This document shows positions 1 through 13,500 of a stretch of DNA of 64,000 nucleotides, piece by piece (within the stretch, counting starts at the first letter, position 1; each line of letters starts with the position of its first letter). The stretch covers positions 23,061,769 to 23,125,768 of the forward strand of contig JAUJPP010000007.1 of NCBI GenBank assembly GCA_030562195.1, given 5' to 3'. Under the pieces are notes generated by a model, which was not told where the DNA came from, did no database searches, and was given only the letters and a program-made list of their open reading frames with translations. The translations under genes and the position numbers were made by a program. This DNA is from Nipponacmea schrenckii. Its lineage: Eukaryota > Mollusca > Gastropoda > Lottiidae.

Positions 1-269
1 TAACATGATGTAACAAGAGCTGAGTACAGCACTATGCTTGACCCTCAACATTTTGTCCCACAGCCTTAATGCCCCTTTGTACTTTAATATCTTTTGCCCA
101 GTGTTCACTGATCACTCTGCTGCTTTAAGTAAAAAAAAAAACTGTTAAGATTTTTCATTCTTGTTTTTTGCTTGAAGTTTCTAAGTATTATATCACATCC
201 AGCATCTAGTTTGATTTCATTGTAATGTGCTTGAAATCAAATATATTACTACAGCAGAAGCTGTATTCA

Positions 270-320
270 GAGACCACTCTGCTGTGAGCGTATATGTCAC
301 CTTGCTTCGCAAGGCTATCC
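270..320 (+). mobile_element. 3' end of a HINE-like (non-autonomous Helentron-type) repeat
   Basis: The stretch reads like the 3' terminus of the family seen many times below: a GTGAGCGTATAT block followed by a CTTGC-TTC-GCAAG hairpin and CTATC. The rest of this copy (left side) is too diverged to delimit. It probably lies in an intron of the NPEPL1-like gene, since exons follow at 1279. A second, more decayed terminus (CTGCTAGTGGGCATATAT) lies at about 1121-1150. Confidence 0.5.
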
Positions 321-1278
321 TTCATAAAATGCAAATTTTCTGTTTCTGTGCTCGATAATTAAAGACACTTTGCGGGCAAACTGAAGATAATATCATCATC
401 AGAAAAAATAACACATATTCAGTCACTTAGATAAAACTAACACTACTGGCTTATTTACCAAAATACAACATTTAATTCATGCTATAAATATTACTTGAGG
501 AGATCCATCTAATGATCTTTTCACTTTTGTCGTGTGACTTTAAATTTTACCAGCCATTTAAAGTTGCTTTTTCACATGACCTTATTTACATAGAACAAAG
601 TTCCTCTTATATTCTCATTATGCTTAGTAATTATAATGTAAATATAATACCTCGACACTCAAACTTGTGCTTTTGATAATTTGAAAATTTTGTACTGATT
701 TCTATATTAACTATGCACAATTTGGCTTCTGATATATTAAATGAGGACTTTGAAGGGATTTAAAAGAAGGTCGTTACATTTAACCTTAAAATGGATGACC
801 TTTGTAAGGTCAATAATCTACAATGATTTTGACCTTAAATGACATGGATCTGAATAATATATACTTGTAATATGTGACTATTGAACAAGAAACAATATAA
901 TTGCGTTAAAGGTGCACAATTCAATTCAATTATGCATTCATTCCAGGGCTCAGTGCACTGCCATAATAAAAGCTTTATTACTTTTTTGTGTATGGCATTT
1001 ATTTTGGTGGGTACGTCTCTGGAACAAACTGAAAGTAATGCAGTTTTACTGTTTTCACCAAATGTCATATACTAGTGATTGCTACTGTTCTGCCAAATAT
1101 TTATAAGTTTCAAAATCAAAGCTGCTAGTGGGCATATATTTTCTTGCTGACAATCTGTCCTAACAAAAATCAGTTGAGAAAACACCGGAAGTTAGAAAGG
1201 TTTTAAAGGACTAACTCCTGAATGTGTTTAGGTCCACAATCAGTGCTGTTCACAGCCTTACTCTGTTATTTGTTTTAG

Positions 1279-4200
1279 GAAATAAGAAAAGTTGCTAAAG
1301 ATTTAAATATTGTTCCTGAAATAATACAAGGAAAAGAATTGGATCAGAAACAATTTGGAGGTAATATCTAATGAATTTTTAGCCGATTTCAATGCCTGTT
1401 GCTTATTTGATAATAATTAATTAATCCTTTCAAAATTACAATTAACATATTATGTTTTGAACAACATATGTTACAAATCTATGTCGGGGCTTGCTTTTTG
1501 TTCAAATAATAGCAATCAAAGCTAGAACAATAATGTTTTTAGATATTATCTGTGATATATATTTTGATATTTTACTTGATATACACAGGTATTTACGGTG
1601 TTGGTAAAGCAGCAGAACATCCTCCAGCTCTAGTTGTATTAAGTCATAAACCTGCTGGTGCCACTAAGACTATTGCATGGGTTGGTAAAGGCATTGTTTT
1701 TGATACTGGAGGATTATGCATCAAATCTAAGGTAATTTACCACACTAATTTTGGGATGTTATAGAAAAATACTATTTAAGACTTACTGTCTAGAACATTT
1801 TTGCAAAGTTGCTATTTGAAATGTGTGCTAAAAATTGAAATTTGGCTCTATAGGTAGCAGTTTCTGATTAATATTCGTAAGATTTTCGCTTTTTAGAATC
1901 TTGTAATAATTTCAAAGAAGATAGCAGTTAAACAAATTAAATATTTGAAAAATTGCAGCTTCCTTTTTTTGCCGAATTCTGCAGTTTTGCGTCCGATTGA
2001 TCTGAAATTTTTGAAGTAAAGACAGACTGGGAAAGTAAACAAAACGCAATAGTCAAAATTTTTACTTCACTTTGAAATTTGAATTTGATACTCACTTCCG
2101 TCACTTCTGGTGTAATTGATGCATCGGAATAAAATTTATGTTATTGAATGACGAGAAAAACGAAAATCCAAGTGATGTTTAGGTCAAATGTCATTCACCT
2201 GGGCTATCTGCTGATACCATCATTTGTGATGTCTGACTTCTACTTCCGGTTTCACAACCATCCAAAGACACAACATATTGTAACTTTAGACTGTTCTGGC
2301 ATGTGATCTAATTAACCTTGTCTCTAGCAATTTGCCATATTAGCAAAGTCCATGTGTTGCTCTAGTTTATGCTGGTTTCGATCTGAAAATTGATTAAAAG
2401 ACTCACATAAGGATTGCTAATAAATATCTCTTTTCAAAGTTTTGATATCTCTTCGGATTTTGATGTCAATCGCATCCAAACTTAAAATTCCAACTTTTCA
2501 GAATTCTAAAGATATTTGAAAAATTACTTTTGCAATTAGTTAGAATTGTTCATATAAACTTTTTGGAAGGAAAAAAATTTACCTGGAAGAAACAGGCCCT
2601 AACGCCAGTTTGAAAGGACAAATTTTTGTGGGGCCTCCGGTATAACACTGATTTTGGTGTCTATTATCAAATAAAAGTATGGAGAGGATCTTTTGGTTTT
2701 TTTTTCGTAATTTGTGGTTTTGTGTTTTTATAAACTGTAATTGTGTGACCCTGGCAATTGGTGACCTTGAGACTTAAGCAAGTCAAATATCTCTTGATAT
2801 AATTAATCATTGTCAAACTTTGAACATAACTTTACATTGTACATGGTTAATTGACTTAATGTAGGGTCATTTCAGGGTCAGGGTTAACTAACTGAAGCTA
2901 TCGTTTTTCAAAAAGCTGTGTGACATCAAAATGCAACTTCTAGCCAATGATAGGAAGTTGAATGCGCACTGCCTTGGAACTATGCCCAAAGCTCTATTTG
3001 TTCTGGGTTGTTAGAAATGCTAATGGATAATGATAGCATTTTACAGAGGATTACTGTTAGTTGTATTTTATTTCTATGAACTCCCAAGACAATGGAAAGC
3101 TTTAATTATCAAACTGTGTTATATGTCACCTGTATTGTTTGTATTTAGACGGGTATGTGTGGTATGAAAAGAGATTGTGGTGGAGCAGCAGGTATACTAG
3201 GAGCCTTCTGGACAGCTGTTAAATTGGGTTTCAAACAAAACTTACATGCTCTATTTTGTCTTGCTGAAAATGCTGTAGGACCTACAGCTTTTAGACCAGA
3301 TGATGTACTCTATATGTATTCTGGGAAGTAAGTTAATGATCTCTCTCTTCTGTGAATTATTGAAAAGAAATCCATAAGAAATTTCAGTGTGACCTGTCAG
3401 GAATGTATTGTTGTATAACTAATGGAGTTTTATATTGAAATGCAAATGTCTTAATATCTTTCATATTATACTACTAGTTTCATAGGTAAAATATCAAGTT
3501 TCTATGTTGTTTAAATTACTGTGATTTATTTTTTAGAACTGTTGAAATAAATAATACAGATGCTGAAGGACGTTTGGTGTTAGGCGATGGTGTAAGTTAT
3601 TTATATACATTTACAAAAAGCATACATTTTGGACTATATATTTTGAATTTTAAAAATTGACTGCAGTGGTGATTGAGTAAGTTTAACAAACACATTGCTG
3701 CCGACTTTATTACACGCCCACACGAATATGTGCAATAGAAGCAACAATTTTCAATGTATTTTGATGAAACTTGGTGTGAGTTTTGGAATTGATAAGAGGA
3801 CAGTTAATTTTGCATTTGACAATTTTTCGATGAATGGTTTTAGAGTTGTTGCTCTTGACTTAGGAAAATCAGGTCAAAAGTTTATTTTGGGTGCAATAGA
3901 AGCTACAATTTTCAATTAATTTTAATGAAACTTAGTTTGAGCATTGGAATTGATAAGATGGCGGTCATGTTTGAATTTTACGATTTTTCCATGAACAGTT
4001 TTTGTAGTCATTGCTTGTGACTTAGTAAAATCGCATCAAATTTTATTATGGGTGCAATGAAAGCTGCAATTTTCAATAGATTTAGATGAAACTTTGTGTG
4101 AGCAATTGGCATTGATAACAATTTTCAATATTTATTATTCAAATTCAAATGCTGCCAGTGGGCTTAGATTACCTTGCCTGGCAAGCTATCGTTGATTATA

Positions 4201-7200
4201 TTGTAGAAGTCAAGTCCCACTATAAATGAGCTTTTCACTCGAAGAAAGAATTATATGTAGGCCTACTAATTTCAAATCATGTGATTTCAAAAAAGTCTAT
4301 TGTAAAAGTGCAACTAACATGACAATAAAAAAAAGATCATATTGATTTATGACATTTCAACTTTTAAGCTCAATCCAATAGACTGGAAAATCATTATTAT
4401 TACAATTTACTTAATATTGGCATATTTATGATTTAGGTAGCCTATGCTAATCTAGATTTAAAAGCAGATGTTATTGTTGATATGGCCACACTGACTGGTG
4501 CACAGGGAGTTGCTACAGGTAATCAAATCTTCAAAATTTAGTTTTTAATGAAGAAAGATGACTTAAGTGCCTATTTTCTCACTTTTACCAGGCCAATGAA
4601 ATCAAAATATGCTGCTCACAGTTATGCAGGCTTTATTTTTTTTGATAGGTAGATATCATGGCGGTATATTAACTAATAATGAAGATATGGAATTAGCTTG
4701 TGTAAGAGCAGGTCAGTTTAGTGGTGACTTAGTACATCCAGTACCGTATTGTCCTGAACTACATTTCAATGAATTCTCTAGTACTATTGCTGACATGAAA
4801 AATTCTGTTGCCGTAAGTTATAGTATTTATTACATTTTATTGTTGAATATATGAAAGGACATAGGACTATTGTATTGAAATAGACCAACGAGCCTAAAAA
4901 CTCTTTAAAAGAGTCTGTATAGCTGTTTACTGGGCTTATTAATTACAAATCAATAGGCTAATAAATTGTTCCTAAGGTCATCTCTGCTACTTTTTCTGGG
5001 TCACATTCATCAACTTGAAAAGAGAGAAGCATAGTAACAAAATGATTACTAATGTAAACAAAGAATGGGATGTATTTCCTTTAACTTTAGTAATAATTAT
5101 TCCTGGCAGATGATATAACCTCAAAATATAGTAGCCTGTTCTTTCACTATTTGCTCTTTCCAGACAGATGGAAACTAGCAGCATTTTGGGTTTGAAAAAA
5201 AATTCAAACTAGAATTGCTTACAATTATGAACGTATTTCGAGAGCCTTAAAATATTATGTAGGCTCAATTTGCAATGACCTACATCTAGACAATATATTG
5301 AATATCATTTTACCCAGTTTTCAAAGTCATAAAATAATTAGGTCACACCTTCCGTAACGGTTAATGATGGCGAAAATATGAAAATAATCAATTTTTGCTG
5401 TATTTAAGTACACTTATCTCTATGAATTTTTTAAGTAAGCCAAATTAAAAAATATCTACTCGTAGACAATATATTGAATATTATTTAACCTAATTTTCAA
5501 GGTCATAGATTAAGTGGGTCACACCTTCCGTAGCCGTTAAAGTGACCTAATTTTGAAAAAATCGAAATTTGAATAATTCGAAAAAAAATACGAAATTTAA
5601 AAATCGGCCTCCACGAAAAGGTAGATAATGATCCATTGTATCACTGTGCTAAATTTCATCAAAATCGGTCTATCAGTAGTGTCTGAATTTCGGATTTAAG
5701 AATTGTAACGAAAATTCAAAATGGCGGCCGATATGGCAGCTTGACCTAATCATTTAGGTCAAATCAATTACTATTGACAAGTTATTTATAAAACAGTTTT
5801 CACTTTTCACCTAGCAGTTATAGACTGAAAGTTACGTAATTACGTCATTTGAGGCTAAACCAGAAGTGGAATTTTTTTTTCACATTTTTCAAAAATTATA
5901 ATCATATCGCCTATCAACTGGTAAAGTTTCAAAATTTTACCATTTATATTAAACGAGAAATCACGGTTCGAAATTTTTGCCGATGACCCTTGAATATTGA
6001 ATTGCAAATCGTGGGTAAAATATTTAACCTAATTGCATAAAACCTATAATTGTTAGTTGACAAATACATTGAAGTTTTCAAATCTGAAAATCCGGTCAAA
6101 ATCGAACTGAAAATAAACTTGCTAAAGCAAAAAAACCTCAACTTCCGGATCTCACTTCCGGTCAGAGATAGAACTTCCGGTTTTGTTTTATTTGATAATA
6201 GAAATCATTCTAAGATCAACTGTAGATTTAGTATTTCTGCACCTTTTACCAGTTTGTCTGCAAACTCATCCAAGAATCGCAAAAAAAAAAAAAAATAAAA
6301 CTAGAATTGCTTACAATTATGAACGTATTTCGAGAGCCTTAAAATATTATGTAGGCTAAATTTGCAATGACCTACATCTAGACAATATATTGAATATCAT
6401 TTTAACTAGTTTTCAAAATCATAAAATAATTAGGTCACACCTTCCGTAACGGTTAATGATGGCGAAGATATGAAAATTATCAATTTTTGCTGTATTTAAG
6501 TACACTTATCTCTATGAATTTTTTAAGTAAGCCAAATTAAAAAATATCTACTCGTAGACAATATATTGAATATTTTTTGACCTAATTTTCAAGGTCATAG
6601 ATTAAGTGGGTCACACCTTCCGTAGCCATTAAAGTGACCTAATTTTGAAAAAATCGAAATTTAAATAATTCGAAAGAAAATAAGAAATTTGAAAATCGGT
6701 CTCCAAGAAAAGGTAGATAATGATCCATTGTATCTATGTGCTAAATTTCATCAAAATCGGTCTATCAGTAGTGTCTGAATTTCGGATTTAAGAATTGTAA
6801 CGAAAATTCAAAATGGCGGCCGATATGGCAGCTTGACCTAATTATTTAGGTCAAATCAATTACTATTGACAAGTTATTTATAAAACAGTTTTCACTTTTC
6901 ACCTAGCAGTTATAGACCGGAAGTTACGTAATTATGTCATTTGAGGCTAAACCAGAAGTGGAATTTTTTTTTTCACATTTTTTCAAAAATTATAATCATA
7001 TCGCCTATCAACTGGTAAAGTTTCAAAATTTTACCATTTATATTAAACGAGAAATCACGGTCTGAAATTTTTGCCGATGACCCTTGAATATTGAATTGCA
7101 AATCGTGGGTAAAATATTTAACCTAATTGCATAAAACCTATAATTGTTAGTTGACAAATACATTGAAGTTTTCAAATCTGAAAATCCGGTCAAAATCGAA

Positions 7201-7959
7201 CTGAAAATAAACTTGCTAAAGCAAAAAAACCTCAACTTCCGGATCTCACTTCCGGTCAGAGATAGAACTTCCGGTTTTGTTTTATTTGATAATAGAAATC
7301 ATTCTAAGATCAACTGTAGATTTAGAATTTCTGCACCTTTTACCAGTTTGTCTGCAAACTCATCCAAGAATCGCAAAAAAAAAAAAAAAAAAAAAAAAAT
7401 AATCCGAACGATTACAATACGTTTTCGCCAAAGTCGAAATACGTAAATATGTATATTTTTATTCAGGATAGAAGTAATGCTCAGGTATCATGTGCTGGAT
7501 TATTTATTGGGTCACATATAGGATTTGATTATCCTGGTGTTTGGTTGCATATTGATATGGCTGCCCCTGCTTATATTGTAAGTTTATTACTGTTTTGTGA
7601 AATTTATATATATTTAGGAATGAATCAAATGCCTTAAAAATAGCCAATAATATATGATAGAAATACACATTAAGATCTGTGTTTAAGAATAAGTTCAGAA
7701 TTACATGATATAATTATAAGATAAATATGAATGCCAAGTTACTTTGCTGGCACTTCAGTCAGTACTATATTTTCATTGAAGTTCTAGAACTGTTTGTATT
7801 TTTTTGTAGAATGATAGAGCTACAGGATATGGTGTGGCATTGTTGAATTCTGTATTTGGTAGTTATTCAGAGAATTCATTATTAAATTTAACCGCACCAG
7901 ATTTAGTTCAAACTATGGAGTGCAATAATGGTAATTCACCAAAAAAGATGAAAACATAG
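1279..7959 (+). CDS. NPEPL1: Probable aminopeptidase NPEPL1-like (peptidase family M17), 3' part, eight exons
   Basis: Leucyl-aminopeptidase-family enzyme; family M17 members are dinuclear metal exopeptidases that release N-terminal residues. Exons that splice in frame: 1279-1360, 1589-1731, 3149-3327, 3537-3591, 4437-4518, 4649-4812, 7467-7577, 7810-7959 (TAG at 7957-7959). All have AG acceptors and GT donors with consistent phase. The signature NTDAEGRLVL is in exon 4. The metal/active-site stretch WVGKGIVFDTGG is in exon 2 and KRDCGGAAG in exon 3; DMATLTGAQG is in exon 5 and ADMKNS in exon 6. The C-terminus ends ...NSPKKMKT. About 321 codons are visible, roughly the C-terminal 60% of a ~520 aa family member. 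No upstream exon is seen in 1-1278, so the 5' part lies before the window. Intron 6 (4813-7466) holds two ACTAGA repeats and intron 4 a HINE-like repeat. Similarity to NPEPL1 rather than LAP3 is by recalled family resemblance. Confidence 0.93.
1732..3148 (+). other. Intron 2 of the NPEPL1-like gene, with diverged repeat sequence
   Basis: No open coding sequence. About 2030-2650 contains words such as CACTTCCG, ACTTCCGGT and GGCCTCCGGT in an AT-rich background. This is the same style as the ACTAGA poly(A) units at 5208-7399 and 33328-37637, so it may be an old relative. The relation is impressionistic. Confidence 0.3.
3711..4190 (+). mobile_element. Short HINE-like repeat in NPEPL1 intron 4
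   Basis: Starts with a decayed 5' palindrome (TACACGCCCACACGAATATGTG). It contains about three core modules that share words like GAAGCTACAATTTTCAAT and GAAACTTAGTTTGAGC, and ends with GCTGCCAGTGGGC, the CTTGCCTGGCAAG hairpin and CTATC. It lacks the GTCC microsatellite. Length is about 480 bp. Confidence 0.7.
5208..6299 (+). repeat. ACTAGA-headed, poly(A)-tailed repeat, copy 1
   Basis: A ~1.09 kb unit that starts ACTAGA and then the hairpin AATTG-CTTA-CAATT; it ends in a run of A at 6281-6295. It is nearly identical to copy 2, which follows directly head to tail, and to copy 3 at 33328. The interior has many paired words: GACCTAA..TTAGGTC, repeated CACACCTTCCGTA, ACTTCCGGT and GGCGGCCGATATGGCAGCTTGACC. 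Short open frames inside (65-100 codons) are the same in all copies but have no recognisable domain. A poly(A) 3' end suggests retroposition. Lies in NPEPL1 intron 6. Confidence 0.75.
6300..7399 (+). repeat. ACTAGA-headed, poly(A)-tailed repeat, copy 2
   Basis: Direct head-to-tail neighbour of copy 1, with scattered substitutions. Its poly(A) is 25 nt long (7375-7399). It ends 67 bases before exon 7 of the NPEPL1-like gene. The short distance leaves just enough room for the polypyrimidine/acceptor at 7455-7466. Confidence 0.75.
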
Positions 7960-10587
7960 GATATAATTTTTCTATTTTTAAGTAATATTTTCTATTTTCT
8001 ATTTATGAAGGGTTTGCAATGAAAATTACTCTGTTTTAATTGTGCGTATACTTGTAATGATGTTGTTATTTACACCATAAAACTACTTTTCAACATATGA
8101 TTTAAATATATTTTGCCTGCATTTTGCTTTCCAGGGTGTTTAAAACTGAATTCATTGCTATGATCTAGATCAATCTTGTCATAAGATCAATAATAAATCA
8201 TATTTTTTGTGTGAATTGTAGTATTTCTGTAGATTTTATAAAGTACATTCTGTAATTATTAGCTTATCACATCTCTGTAGACATATGATAAAATTTATAA
8301 ATTGAAACATTTATTACAAATCAAGACTTTTTCATGTGTCAAATTTTTTACTGTCACAAGTGATGAAATAATAAAATGAAAACATTAAACTTTTGAGAAA
8401 ATTTATTTTATTTTAGAAACAGCAATATTTTATATAGATATTCATAAGAAACTATTTGATGTTTTATGTTACATTTAAAATGATGATTGTATGTTGTCTT
8501 ATTATGGTAATGTTTATATGTCATTCTGATATAAACAATATCGATCAACCGTTTTATTTTTATTTCACACTGTCTGTAATAGATAAATCTGTTCAGGAAA
8601 GAATTGGTATGTTTTTTATGCCAACATAAAATTGTGGTTGCACATAGTGAATTGGATGGGACAATAAACCAATGTCCTGTTTAACATCCCTTGACAGTTG
8701 GATAATGAAAAAAAAAAGTGTAGTTTAGTAGGTTCATGCCTTTGTCTGGCCAAAATTTCCTCAATGCACACTACAAGATGTTGCCCATCCTAATTGGTTC
8801 AGAAAAATAGGACCTAAAACCCCATTCATTTTATTTCCTGTCTGCTTGTGTGTCAACCAAACTACAATCTAGACATTTAAAACATAGAAATTGGTATTAA
8901 AGTGTAAAATAAGATTTTTAGTGAATTAAAATTTTTATTTTGATTATTCACCTCGATGGTAAACTATATGTTGGTTGTTGAGATCAAGTTTGAAGTCTTC
9001 ATGAATGGTTCTTGTCCTGCATCATGACTGCAACAAAAGCTAAGAGTGTTCACCTTGGTCAGATTCGAAGTATGTAGTCCTTATTGTTATTGTCACCAGC
9101 AATTCATAATTCTTCCCCCCTCTACTCTTCTTGGATTCTGTGATTTTTGTGAAGTATGACTCTCTCAATGTAAATTAGCAATATAATATCACTTCCTTTA
9201 ATTGATATTTGTGTAAGGGTTTATAATAAATTTGTCAAAAACCCCATTTGAATAGGATGGAGTCTGGTCTGTGATGCTGTCATTGAGGTCGCCTTGGAGT
9301 AATTGGAATAAATTACTTGAAAATATTTATTCATCAATTCAGTATATGTATGACAATTAATAAATTTAACAAGGACATATTGCTAGTCTATAAACAATGT
9401 TCGGATTATAAACAACTTAAAAATTATTAAATTAATGTGTAAGAGATCACATTGACAACTTATATGCTGTACAAATAAAGGAGTATTATTTTTCTAGATG
9501 AACTAAATGATTTCAATTATCACCAATTTCAGGTAAAATAATTGTGTAGCAGGATCTAATCATCCATACTCCATAAGGATATGTAATTTTCATAAACTTC
9601 GGACAATAAAAAAAAAGTGGCCTGATATACAATTTAGAAAGGGATAAGGCACTTTTAGTATTCTGGTCACATCTAATAAAAACCAAATATGAAAATAACT
9701 AAAAGAAGGCATATGGAATAGAAAACTAAAAAAAATCAAGATTCAGCTAATCTTCACAATTTCTGAATATTACAAACTCTGTCTTATACCTTGACTAAAA
9801 TAGGTTTCTTTCTTATATCAAGGACTGCAGCAATTTGATTGAATTGTACACCAGCCAATACAGTCATTTAGAGAAAGACTAAACATCATGGCTCAGTGTT
9901 TTAGGTTTTTCTGTTGACCTTTGATTAGCTCTGACAAAATTACTGTATTGCAGTCAAGGAATAAGAGGAAGTATGTTATATCTTGTCATTGTATAAGAAG
10001 ACTAAATAACTGGCAGACAAATTTAGTTATTATAAATCCTTTAACTTTTAATAAATTACTTCCTGGAATATATTAGTTTAAATATTAAAATTACATATGA
10101 ACACTATTGAGCATGACATGTAACATATATATAGGCTTTTATCAAAATCTGAGCAAATACACACATGATGGTGGGATAATACAGTTGAAAAATGAATTGT
10201 TTGTGTTTTTGTAGTCAAATTGTAATGAGTTACTGAGATTATTGTCTTAAACATGTCAATATTAACACATTAAACACAATATTGAATCATATCAAACATC
10301 TCCATCACAATACTTTCTTAATCGTCTAATTCCATGGCTCATTGTTTATTGTAACTGAATGAAAGATATTACCAACTAAGCTATGGTTGATTTAATGTGT
10401 TAAATTCATAGAAGGTTTTTTGTTTAATTTTTTTGTTTATGTATAGATTTAAAGGATAGTAGTTTTAAATTCGTCATTAACCATGTTTGTCCTGAAATTT
10501 GTTACCTTTTAGATAATTGAAAATGAAATTTGTGGAGAAGGTGAAACTGACTAAATTAATCGTGATAAATAATTACATAAACCATCA
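7960..10587. other. Convergent intergenic region between NPEPL1-like and coactosin-like genes
   Basis: AT-rich sequence with no coding signal I can support. AATAAA-like words at about 8193-8210 and 8370-8376 could serve the upstream gene's 3' end. The gene on the other side ends at 10588 on the minus strand. No recognisable repeat family. Confidence 0.5.
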
Positions 10588-13500
10588 TTATTGTCCTGTA
10601 CCATAGTTAGCTCCACCAGCTTTACGTACAGCCTGTAATATTTGTTCTTCTTCTAATTCCTCATGTTCTGATGCTAGTAAATCTATAGCAAAGTTCTAAA
10701 ACAGAAAATTCTATATCTAGTATTCATATATTGAAAAGAGTCAAAAATCTAAACCCAGCCTTTATATAATCTAATTTTTTTTTCAATCCAGTACGGAAAG
10801 TTTCTTGATTACACAAGCATAACCTAAATACATTGAGCAAATGAATTTTCATTCAGACTTACCATTGTAGAAATCACATATACTTATGGATCATAATATG
10901 TATCATAAATGTATCTCTACAATTCGCCAAAAATGTGTATATTTTAAACACTATATTGTTTATGTATTAGTCCAAAAAATACTGCTTTATCAAACCCATG
11001 TAGCTTTTTTATGTACACTTAGTGATAATTAACCTAAGCTTCTATCTACATTTTTATATTAAGCAATGTTACAGTATACATAATATACAGAAAACAAGTT
11101 GTTCTAATGATTTGTCACCATGATATAGTAAAAGGTGCAGTATTGATTCACAGTTGGGTTTATTTACTTTCTACATCTTGTTAAAACATGTTAGACATTT
11201 AAAACATATATTTCAAAAAGCTGGTTAAGAAGAAACTTAGATTAACATAACATTAACTATGTAACTATAATGTGTTATAGTTTAACTAGGGTTGGAGAGG
11301 GAGAGGGGACTGGTAAAGGTATTGGTACTTACACTCATTATGTTTTTTACATGTGCTTTATCTGTACCCGATCTAGCCTTTTTTATAGCTGAAACATCAT
11401 TACCACACCATGCTATAAACACAAATTTACTTCTTTTACTTAATTCATCTCCAGTAACAACTCTCAAATACCCATACTTTCTTTCATCATCTACAATAAT
11501 AAAAATAGTTTAATGTTCAAGAACCAAATCCAAATCAGATGTGCTAGCAAGTTTATTTTTACTTTGTTGTCATCAACATAAACAGTTCAATTTTATTGGC
11601 ATAAAATCCAAAGCTGTTTGTTGAAACATCATCAAATCTAAATGCTCCTTAAAAGTCTGTCAATTTACATTTAAATACAAGTTACAAGCTTAATAAAAAA
11701 AAAAAAAACAGCTTCTGCATTTAATAATCTGTTTTCATTGCAAGCAGGTTTGACAAATTGTCCATTGTCTATCCTCTTATCATCTATTAGAAGGCCTTCT
11801 CAACTTGTAATGCGTGCACCACTTGGCACGCAGGCACATTTTGTGAGAAGGAAAAAATTAAAAGTGAAGAAAAAAATCACAGATGAACATTTTACTGTTA
11901 CTGTCAGAGGTAACAGTAATTAATCGGAATGGTCCGTCATTGAAAGGGGAGAAGAGAACATCACTCAGTGTTATTGCAGCATGATGTTCACGGTTGCTTC
12001 TTTCAAATGCCAGATGGCCCCCCACTCAAGCCATCACAACACAGTTCTGTGCCCAGAGAAAGATACTTAGCCTAAACTATTATCAACCACATTTCTAAAA
12101 AAAATAAAGAAGCTTCCTATATCACTTTTACAAATGGACAAATTTCTTAAAAATGTCAAATTGAGATAGATGAATCTACAACCAAAGGTAGTAAGGCTAA
12201 AGGTCAGAGAGTCTGTTAATTAACTATTGTAAATAGTGTAGGCCTTCTGTCAGGAGTATCGCAATCTCCTACAGACAAACTGTTCTAACAAATATTAAAG
12301 AATTACCCCTCATGACAATTCAGTGGACTCTACTTGCAACCCCCTCCCTTAATAATGCCTAGAAATGCCACTGTTATCCCCTACCCTAACTTCCTACAAA
12401 ATGAATCGATGAGAGGTGCTTCTTGCTCACTATTTTTACCAAAGTAGTGCTTCGGGAAATTATCTTGAGAAGGTCAGATCTATAGCATTGTATAGTGAAT
12501 TGTGCTATATTAAGGCATGATTATAACTAGTTATAGTAAGCTTGGAGCCCAATCCCATCGAAAAAAACCTTAACACCTTTAAAGACCTTTTGTACACCTA
12601 AAAAGCTGAAGTCAAGGACATTCTACATTAAAAATCTTAAGGTCATTGAAGGTCAATGTCACATAGACTTCTGATAGAGAACATAGAGAGCTGGTTTCTT
12701 GATGGATTATGATGGAATTTGATGTGAGTGTTTGTAATCACTCAAGGATAAACCCTATTGAGAATCAAAATAATCGAGAAAGATAGCTTGCCAGGCAAGG
12801 ATATATACGCCCACTGGCAGCATTGAATTTGAATAATAAATTGGGCAATAACTCCATGTAACATTTACATTATACACATTGCATAATCAAAGTAAAATTT
12901 CATACATTTCCGCCGTCTTTTTACGTATGCAAATGAATAAGTCATCATTCCATATAAGGTTTATGTTCGATAATGCAAGGGTTCGATAATGCAAGGCTTG
13001 ATTATGCAAGGTTTGATTATGCAAAGTGTATATACATTTTGCATTTTTACAAATCGACAATTGTACTTTGCAGCATTGACAAATGCATTTTGTAATTAAG
13101 ACATTTGTATTTTAAAGCTAACAACACAATCGAGAAGTTTGGCAACATTATACCTCCATAGGTTTCTTGATGGATTTTGATGAAATTTGGTTTAAGTGCT
13201 TCTAATCACCCAAAAAATGAACATGCTATAATGTCAACAAAGAATTCAACATGGGTGATATATATTTTGAGATTGGTCTGAATTTGAATAGGGTTCATCT
13301 TTGTGTTATTAGAAGAGTAACACCAAGTTTCATTAATTTTCATCAAGAAATCCCCTCTCTGTCATGTCCACAATACATTTAACATGTTTTCAAGAACAAG
13401 GGCAATTACTCAAATAAATATTTTTGAAATTAAATACATTAATGTATGGGCGTATAAAAGCATAAAAAGAAATTTTGCAGTCCATGTTACAAGTATCGTG

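Noticed and set aside
1..1278. Upstream NPEPL1 exon
   Set aside because: No stretch encodes the family residues expected before the 1279 exon; the small frames at 835-1106 have no match.
5944..7446. Conserved 65-100 codon frames repeated at 5944-6298, 7038-7446 and 34065-34500
   Set aside because: Identity follows from the repeat copies themselves; frames are short, exist on both strands and run into poly(A).
11738..11923. 61-codon frame in coactosin intron 2
   Set aside because: No homology recognised, ordinary length by chance, inside an intron of the opposite-strand gene.
12966..13028. CRISPR-like short repeats
   Set aside because: Units are directly tandem with no spacers, in an animal genome.
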